Source: Rhabdornis inornatus (Eukaryota; Chordata; Aves; Passeriformes; Rhabdornithidae). From it: a DNA stretch of 64,000 bases. Below are positions 27,201-36,200 of this stretch, piece by piece; position 1 is the first letter of the stretch, and each line of letters opens with the position of its first letter. The stretch lies in NCBI GenBank assembly GCA_013397075.1, contig VWZS01000654.1:2402636-2466635 (forward strand), given 5' to 3'. A program made the position numbers and the translations under genes. The notes under the pieces were generated by a model. The model made no database searches and was not told the DNA's origin. It saw only the letters and a program-made list of their open reading frames with translations.

Positions 27201-30200
27201 GTATCTCTTTCCATGTCAAGAGTAGATTTAGAATTTGAGGAAAACTTTGTCCCTTCCCCCCAGTTGTCTCTGAGAATTCACCTGTGTGCTTCCAAGTTCC
27301 ACTGCATTGGCAGCAACTACTTGACTTTTTTTTCAGATATCATGTTTGGATATCTGACTGATATTCCCTGCATGCTTAACTAGGCTAAGGAAGAAAGCCC
27401 TCTTTCACAGTAATGGTAGCCAAGGGATGAGTGAATGTATTGCATTATTCTATGAGCATACCTTGTCTAGCTATAAACAATAGCCCATGAACTCTTGCCT
27501 CTGGATCTTGACTTTATTTCTTCTTCCCCTGCCCCTTCTGGCAACCTGTATCAATGGGAAGCAGGAGAGAAGGGAGGTTGTGTAAACTGTGATGCAAAAC
27601 CCCTTTAGGAATAAAGCATGTTTGAAGATTGCTCTTAAAATATGTGGTGCTTATTCCTTCCTCCACGCCTGTGGCACAGTATAAATGTTGTGATAATGTA
27701 CCATTCTGCACAGCAGCCTTGACCTGGAGAACATGTTTAATTTATTTTCTTTCTTGATTGGGTTTTCTTTTTGTTTTTCTGCTTATTAAACAAACCCAAG
27801 TCCCAGCTAACCCAGGGTTGGGATGCAAGCACAATATTTATTGGCCTCTTGATAACCCACTTGGGAGCTCTCTAAACTCTCAAGTCCTCAGGCTGACCAT
27901 GGGAATTTCTGAAGCCCTTCAAAGTGAGGGCCAGGACTGAGGAGACACTAAACCATGTTGACGTGGAGAGTAGCTCACCATTAGCATGACATCTAGCTGA
28001 GGTAGAGGCTTTGGTGATGTCAATCTTCCAGGAGGCTTGTTAAATTCATTGGCCCTTGAAATGGAGAGGGGATTTATCAGATGAGACTGTAGCCAGACTG
28101 CAGCAGGTGTAAGTTACTCCACAGATAAGACTAGGTTCCTGTACTGTCAGCATGCCTGTAAGAAGGATTTCAGTCTCCATTACTCTAGGACTGCATTTCT
28201 GTGTGTGTGTGACCCTTTAGCAGTTGTCTATGAATATGGGTAGAATGGAACATGCATGGATTTTGCTTTTCCTGCAGAGAGTGCATGGAAGTCTGGGGGG
28301 ATTTTACCTAATGCATCTTCTTCCTTTCTATATTTAGTATTGCTAGTGAATGAATTGGCAGCTCCCGCTCTGAGACAACTCCTGTCATTCCCTTGGAAAC
28401 AGCTGCATTGGCAGAGTCATGTAAGATACTTTTCTATCAAAGAGGTGATGAGGAAAATCACTGTGGCCTGTGATGCTGGTCTGGAGGGATGCTGGTCTGG
28501 AGGGATGGGCCAAAGAACAGGAAAATAGTCAACACAACAATGTGCTTCTTATCTTATTTCTTAGGTGATGTGCCAGAAGAAGAAGCTGCAGAAAAGGAAG
28601 ACAGTGGTGCAGCTGCAGACCAAAATAAGGTGTGTGTGCGCACTATTAGAGTGCAGACCTACAGAGGTAATTTCAGAGGGACTAGATGGTTAACTTTGCA
28701 AGCCTCCCTGGAGTGAAGCAGGTGAGGAACAGCAGAGTGAAATAAGCACTCACAGAAATGACACATTTCTTATCTTTTGTTTGGAGACTACAAAGCAGAA
28801 GGACCAGAGAAAAACGAAGACAAATGCCCCCTCTGGAATCCTGAGGTACCTTCTCTGGGGGAATAAATGGGGTTCCTCTGACTCCCTGGATTCTGAGTTT
28901 GTTTTCCTTTGCTGCTTCTGTCATACACTCATAACTTGGACCTTGACATGCCACTGCTTCAGACAAGTTCTTCAGTTAGGACTGGGACAAAGTGAGGTCC
29001 AATTAATGTCCTGTGTCTCCCTGTGGCTGATCCCCAAGATAGATTTCTAGGACAAAGAAGTAACACTTCCTTCTGGTTACAGTCCTCTGAAGTCCTAGAA
29101 GGCTGGCATTGTGAGAATTGCTTTTTTCCACCTCACAGATCTCTTCTGTGGATCCAGTCAATGTTAAATGATTGTGTATGGCCCACAGTTTGGATGTTTT
29201 AGATCAGATTTCTTCTGCCTAGGTTATGTCTAGCTTGGGCAAGTGAACTTTGAAAGATTTGCTCAAGAAAGATGCCAAACACAGTGGCTATGTCTGCCTT
29301 TTTGTTCTTTTATCCCCTGATCCCTCTCCTTAGGCCTCTTGGCAGAAGAAGTTTTGAGCAGGGAAGCAGGTGTGGAAGCATCCTGTGCCGGTTCTCACAT
29401 GTGTCTTTTAAATTACACAGCCTAATAGTGAAGTTCTTGCTAAAGCAGTAGCCACTGTGCTGCTTCCTGCTGATGTCTGCAGAGTGTTTCCAGAGCCCTC
29501 TGTTGCCAAGGGGAGCAACAAAGGTAATTTCGGAGGGACTAAATGCTTTGTAAACCTCTCTGGAGTGAAGCATCAGGTGCAGAAAAGCAAAGTGAAATAA
29601 GCATTTGCAGAAATGACTCACTTCTTATCTTTGGTTAGGGCCCTGGCAAGCAGCAGGAACAGCAAAAGAAGAAGACAATGGCTCCCTCTGCAATCCTAAG
29701 GCACCCTCTCTGAAGGAGGCAGTGGGGTCCCTCTGGCTCGCTGGCTTTTCTGCTCATTTTTCTTTGATTCTTTTTCTACCACACACTTGTAACTTGGACC
29801 TTGACAACCAGCTTCCTCAGATAATCTGTTCAGTGAAGGCTGGGACAAAATGAGGTCCAGCTGATATCCTGGGCCTCCTTGAGGCTGACATCCAGGCAGG
29901 ATTTCTAGTATAGCAAGTAAAGTTCACTGTTGGTTACAGTACTCTGAAATCTGTGAAAGGTGACATTGTGAGGATTGCTGTTTTTCCATCCCACAGCTCT
30001 CTTCCCTGAATGCAGTCAATGTCAAATAATTCCTGTTGACCTACTGTTTAGTGATTTATTTCTTCTGCCTAGGTTCTCTCTAGCTTGGGTAGGTAGGCTT
30101 TGTCCAGTTTTGAAAGCTCTGCTCACCAACTGTGTCTCCCTGGGGGTGACCTCCATGCTGGATTTCTAGGACAAAGTGAAGCTTCCATCTGGTTACAGTC

Positions 30201-33200
30201 CTCTGAAGTCCTAGAAATCTGGTATTGTGAGAACTGCTTTCTTCTTCCTCTCAAATCTCTTTTGTGAATCGTCAATGTCAAATGGTTGTGTATGACCCAC
30301 AGCTTAGATATTTATTTTTCTGACTAAGTTCTGTCAAGCTTGTGCAGGTGGACTTTATCTTGTTTTGAAAAATCTGCTCAAGAGAGATGCCAAATACAGT
30401 GGCTGTGTTTGCCCTTTTTGTTCTTTCCATTACTTGATCCCTCTCTTGTTAGGCCTATTGGCTGAAACAGATTTGTATGTGGAAGTGTGTACACAAGGAG
30501 CCTGTGCCAGTTCTCACAGGTGTCTTTTAAATTACACAGCATCTCAGTGATCTTATAGACAAAGTGATTAGCCCTGTGCAGCGTCCTGCTGGAAAATGCA
30601 GCAGAGTGGGCATGCACTCTGCTGCTGAGGAGCATGGAAAAGGTAATTTCAGAGACACTAAATGATTACGTTTGTAAGTTTCTCTGGAGTGAAAAAGATT
30701 TGGGAAAGGCGAGTCAAACAAGCACTCAGATCTATGATGAGCTTCTTATGTTTTCTTAGGGGTCTTGCAACCATCAGGAGGAGCAGTAGAAAAGGAAGAC
30801 ATAGATTCTCCCTTGGATTCTGAGGTACCTTTTCTGAGGGAGACAGTGAGGTCCCTCTGACTCACTGGCTTCTGGGCTCATTTTCCTTGGCTGCTGCCTC
30901 TGCCACACACTTGTAACCTGGGCCTTAACCAGCCACTGCTTCAGGTAATCTGTTCAGTTCGGACTGGGACAAAGTGAGGATCCAGCTAATGTCCTGAACC
31001 TCCTTGTGGCTGACCTCCAAGCTAGATTTCTGGAATAGCACAGAGCAGTAAAGCTCCTCTGAAACCAGTGAAAGGCTGGCACTGTGAGGATTGCTGTTTT
31101 TCCATCACTCAGATTACTTCTTGTCCTGTCCTGCTGTAAAAGGGGAGTTGGGGAGGATTCCTTTTGATAGATTTCTCAGATGAGAATAATACACATGTCT
31201 GAGAACTGCTTATTGATAAAGAATGATAAGCACTCCAACCGAAGTGGGACAGAAAAGAGAGCAAAGAGGGGGAAAGAGAGATGGAGAGAGAAACAGAAGG
31301 CAGGGACAGCTCATTGCCCTGCACCCTGGGTGGGCTGTCAGCATCAGCTGGCAGATGGAGGACTGTGTGTGCCACAAGCTGCCATGAGTCTGCATGGGTC
31401 CTGTGGCGGCCAGGCGGGATTCTCAAACCACAGCTGGCTGTGTGCTGTGTCTCTTCCACTGGCATGCAGGCTGCCGTGGCCACGGGCATACTGCAGGTTC
31501 TCAGGGCTGGTCCGTGGGCTCAGGACAGCCCACTCATGGAAGTTTTCTCTCCCCCGACTGGCTGCCAGGTGAAGGCTCAGCAGGCACAGGGCTCTCAGCA
31601 GGTGTACAACCCCGGAAGTTGTTTTTCCGCTCCTGTATAACATATGCTCAGGCATTAATGAAAATCAGATTGGTTTCTCTCACTTCTCTAGGTGCGGTCA
31701 ATGTCAAACAGTTCACATATGAGCTACACTTTAGATAATCATTTCTTCTGCCTAGGTTCTCTCTAGCTCAGGGAGGTGCCCTTGATCATATTTTAAAAAC
31801 CCTGCTCAACAGGACGCCGAACATGCTGGCTGTGTTGGCTCCTTTTGTCCTTTTGTCCCCTGTGCCCACTCCTTAGGCCTGTTGGCAGAAGTTTCAAGCA
31901 GGGAGGGAAGCAGGTGTGGAAGCAGCCTGTGGCAGTTCCAATGTGTGTGTCTTTTAAATTACACAGACTGATCCTAAAGGTCAAGGGAAAGTGTGGGCCA
32001 GTGTGTGGCTTCCTGCTGCAAACAGCAGCAGGTTGGATGCACGCTCTGCTGCAGTGGAATGTGGCAAAGGTAATTTCAGAGGGGCTTACATGGTTATCTT
32101 TGTATGCCTCTCTGGAGTGAAGCAGGTGGAGAACAGCAGAGTGAAATAAGCACTCACAGAAATAACACGCTTCTTGTATTTCTTAGGTGTCTTGCCAGCA
32201 GCATCAGTAGAAGCACAAAAGGAAGATGGTGATATCTCTTGGGATTCTGAGGTACCTTCTTTGAGGGAGGCAGTGGGGTCCTTCTAGTTCACCTACTTCT
32301 GAACTCATTCTATTTTGATGCTGCTTCTGCCACACCCTCCTTACTTGGACCTTGACATGCTTCTGCTTCAGATAGTCTGTTCAGTGAGGACTGGGAGAAA
32401 GTGAGATCCAGCTAATGTCTGGGGCCTCCTTGTGTCTTATCCCCAAGCTGGATTTCTAGGACAAAGAAGTAACTCTTCCTTCTGGTTACAGAGGGCTGAC
32501 ATTGTGGTAATTGCTTTTTTCCTCCCCACAAATCTCTTTTGTGAATCATCAATGTCAAATGGTTGTATATGACCCCCAGTCTAGGGATTCGTTTCTTCTG
32601 CCTAGGTTCTCTCAAGCTTGTCCAGGTGGACTTTGTCTTGTTTTAAAAATGCTGCTCAACAACAATGATGAATGCACTGGCTTTGTTTGCCCTTTTTGCT
32701 CTTTTCAAATTATCTTACCCCTCTCCTTAGGCATGTTGGCTGAACAGAAGCTTTGAGCATGGAAGAGGGTGCAGAAGCCACCTGTGCCAGTTCTCACATG
32801 TGTCTTTTAAATTGTGCAGCCTTTTTCTGAAATTGTAGAAGAAGTGTTTGCTGGCGAGCAGCGTCCTGCTGCAGACCGCAAAGGAGTGGGCGTGTGCTCT
32901 GCTGCAGCAGAGCGCAGCAAAGGTAATTTCAGAAGGACTACATGGTACCTTTGTAAGCCTCAGTGAAATGAATCATTTGGAAAAGGAGAGTGATAGAAGT
33001 ACTCAGAGCTATGACAAGACTCTTATCTGTTCTTAGGGATCTTGCAACCAGCAGGAGGAGCAGGAGAAGATCCCAATGATTCTTTTTGTGATTCTGAGGT
33101 ACCTTTTCTGAAGGAGATGTGAAGTCCCTCTGACTCACTGGCTTCTGGGCTCATTTTCCTTTGATTCTGCTTCTGTCACATACTTGTAACCTTAGACCCT

Positions 33201-36200
33201 GATGCCATTCTGCTGCTGCAGACATGCCGTTCAGGTGGGACTAGGACAAATTGAGGTCAAGCTAATGTCCTGGGCCTCCTTGCGGCTGATGTCCAAGTTA
33301 GACTTGCAGTAAGGATAATGTTGTAAAGCTCTGTGTTTGTTACAGTCCTGTGAAAACTGTGCAAGGCTGGCATTGTGAGGGTTCATTTTTCCAACAAACA
33401 TGTCTCTTCTGTACATGCAGTTAATGTCAACTGGGTTCCCATATTACCTACGCTCTACAGATTTATTTATTTTGCCTACATTCTCTGTGGCATGGGCAGT
33501 GTACTTGGTCCTATTTTGAAAACCCTGCACAACAGAGATGCTAAATGTGCTCACTGTGTTTGCCCTTTTTGTTCTTTTCACCACCTGATCCCTCTTATTA
33601 AGCCTCTTGGCTGAAGCACAGCCTTTGAGTGTGGAAGTGGGTGGAGAAGCAGACTGTGCCAGTTCTCATGTATGTTTTTTAAACTACACAGACTGATTCT
33701 GAAGGTGAAAGGAAAGTGTTGGCTGCTGTCCAGCTTCCCGCTGCAAACAGCAACAGGTTGGATGCACGCTCTGCTGCAGTGGAGCATGGCAAAGGTAATT
33801 TCAGAGGGACTACATGGTTACCTTTTTAAGCCTCTCTGGAGTGAATCAGATGCAGAAGAGCAGAGTAAGATAAACTCATAGCTATTATGTGCTTATCTTT
33901 TCTTAGGGGTCTTGAAACGAGCATGGAGAGAAGTGATAAAGGAAGATGGAGTCTTGCAGCCAGCAGAGGGAGAGGCAAAACACGAAGACAATGATTTTCC
34001 CTGGGATTCTGAGGTACCTTCTCTGAGGCAGAGAGTGGAGATCCCTGTGACTCATCTGCTTCATTTTCCTTTGCTGCTGCATCTGTCACACGTTCATAAC
34101 TTGCACCTTGACATGCTGCTTCTTCAGACAAGCTGTTCAGTTGGGACTGGGACAAAGTGAGGTCCGGCTAATGTCCTGGACCTCCTTACAGGTGATGTCC
34201 ATGTGGGATTTCTAGGGCAAAGAAGTAAAACTTCTTCTGGTTACAGTCCTCTGAAGTCCTAGAAGGCTGGCATTGTGAGAATTGCTTTTTTCCACCTCAC
34301 AGATCTCTTCTGTGGATCCAGTCAATGTCAAATGGTTGTGTTTGACCCACAATTTCTTCTGCCTAGGTTCTCTCTAGCTTGGGCAGGTGGACTGTCATGT
34401 TTTGAAAGATCTCCTCAAGAGAGATGCCAAACGTGCTGATTGTGTTTGCCCTTTTTGTTCTTTCCACCACCTGATCCCTCTCTTGTTAGGCCTCTTGGCT
34501 GAAGCAGAAGCTTTGAGGGTGGAAGGAGGTATGGAAGCATATGGAGAACTGTGCCAGTTCTCACATTTCTAAATTCTGCAGACTGATTCTGAAGGTGAAG
34601 GGAAAGTGTTGGCTGATGTACAGCTTCCTGCTGCAGACCAAAACAGAGTGGGCATGAGCTCTGCTGCAGTGGAGCACATCAAAGGTAATTTCAGAGGGAC
34701 TACATGGTTACCTTTGTAGGCCTCTCTGGAGTGACTCAGTTTTGGGAAAGCAAAGAAGCACTCACAACAGCAACACTCTTATTTTTTATCTCTATTATCA
34801 GCTGCAAGAGCAGAGCAGGAGGAACATTTTATCTCCTCTTCTGAGAAAAAGGTACTTAGCTCTCTTCCTGAGCTCTTACACTACCCTTGGCAGAAGTCAC
34901 GTTTCTTCATGCTCTCTGCTTGAAGGCAGCGTGATGCTGCAGTCCTGCTGAGGATTTGTTTCCCAACTCTTGTTTCTCTTTTTTCTTACTTGCATAGCTT
35001 CCTACATTACACGGAGAATATCTTCAGCTAAAGGTTGATTCTTCAACTCAAACAGATTCTGAACAGGACAAACAGGTGACTCTTAGAGACAGATGCAAAT
35101 ATCCCTAAATAGAACCTATCAGTGTACGTGTGTTCTTGCTAGTGAGTTCATTTTGAAATAGTGCTGAGAGGAGGTAATTAATCTGGACCTGTATTTTGGA
35201 CCTAATTTCATATGTATTTGTAGCAGAAGGGCTGCAAAAAGAGGCTGCTTGAAGTTCAATTAAGCTTAATTTTGAACATGTCCAGGGATGAGCACAACTT
35301 CTCTGGACAACCTCGTCCAGTGTTCCATCACAATACTTGGAAAATTTTCCTCCTTATATCTAATCTAAATTTACCGTCTTTTCATTTTAAACTGTTGCCC
35401 CTTGACCTGTCACTACAATCCTCGGTAAAAATATCTCTCCTTCTTTCTATGTTAAAGAGTGCAATAAGATTTGCCCAGAGCCTGCTTTTCCCCAAACTGA
35501 AAAATCCCAAGTCCCTCGTCCTTTTTCCATGGGAGAGGTGTTCCAGCCCTGTGAGTGTCTTTGTGGCCCTCCTCTGGCCTCTTTTCATCAGGTCCATATC
35601 TGCCTTGTGCTGGAGGCATCAGAGCATGACACAGTATTTTAGGTGGGGTCTCACAAGAGCAGAGTAGAAATGGATAATCACCTCCCTCAACCTGCTGGCC
35701 AACCTCTCCCTCAACCTGCAGACTGATCTAATGATGTAATTTCATCAGTGAAAGCATCACTTTTGTTGTCACGTTTGCACTGATTTTGCTGTGCTTATGA
35801 AACACTATTTCCTTAGCCATTGGCCAAGGAAATCAGTGTAGGAGACATGAAGAAGTAACACAGGTTTTGAAAGTTAACATCAGAGTCAAAGCACTCTACT
35901 TTTTTTTCAATATATAAAAGCTTGCTACTGGGGATTATTCTCGTGGTTTGACAGCTCAAGGACCTGAAAGAACCTTTTCACAAGAATGATTACTATGCTG
36001 AGTCAGGGAAGAATGCCCTAAAGGAGAAGAAGGTAATAACAGTTTTGAGAAACATGCAAGGCTGCCTGGTTGATTCTTTTGATTCTTCAGCTGCGGCTAT
36101 CCCCCAGCTGCAAGAACACATTCAACGGTAAGACAGTGGAGCAAGCTTCACTTTGTGTGATTCTGTGAACACAACAGGACTATCATCTTGAATCCCCATG

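Larger units (their letters stand above)
28565..34851 (+). repeat. tandem array of about 870-bp units, each with one A and one B exon
   Basis: B-exon ends lie at 28666, 29523, 30642, 32069, 32922, 33794 and 34684, giving spacings of 857, 1119, 1427, 853, 872 and 890 bp. The 1119-bp unit holds an internal intron duplication of about 260 bp and the 1427-bp unit a 561-bp solo LTR; without these all units are 850-890 bp. The B-to-A intron is very constant (112-120 bp), the A-to-B intron about 570-590 bp. Introns are as recognisable between copies as exons (for example GGTAATTTCAGAGGGACTA and the CTGGGACAAAGTGAGGTCC block), so the unit of duplication was genomic. Units 5 and 6 look closest to the consensus. 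Confidence 0.9.

Noticed and set aside
31109..31738. Five overlapping frames of 103-130 codons on both strands
   Set aside because: All fall within the solo LTR at 31122-31682, which explains the high GC and lack of stops.
28565..34851. The periodic array as a satellite or CRISPR-like repeat
   Set aside because: Units are about 870 bp with conserved splice sites and open exons; they are duplicated gene segments, not a satellite, and the genome is vertebrate.
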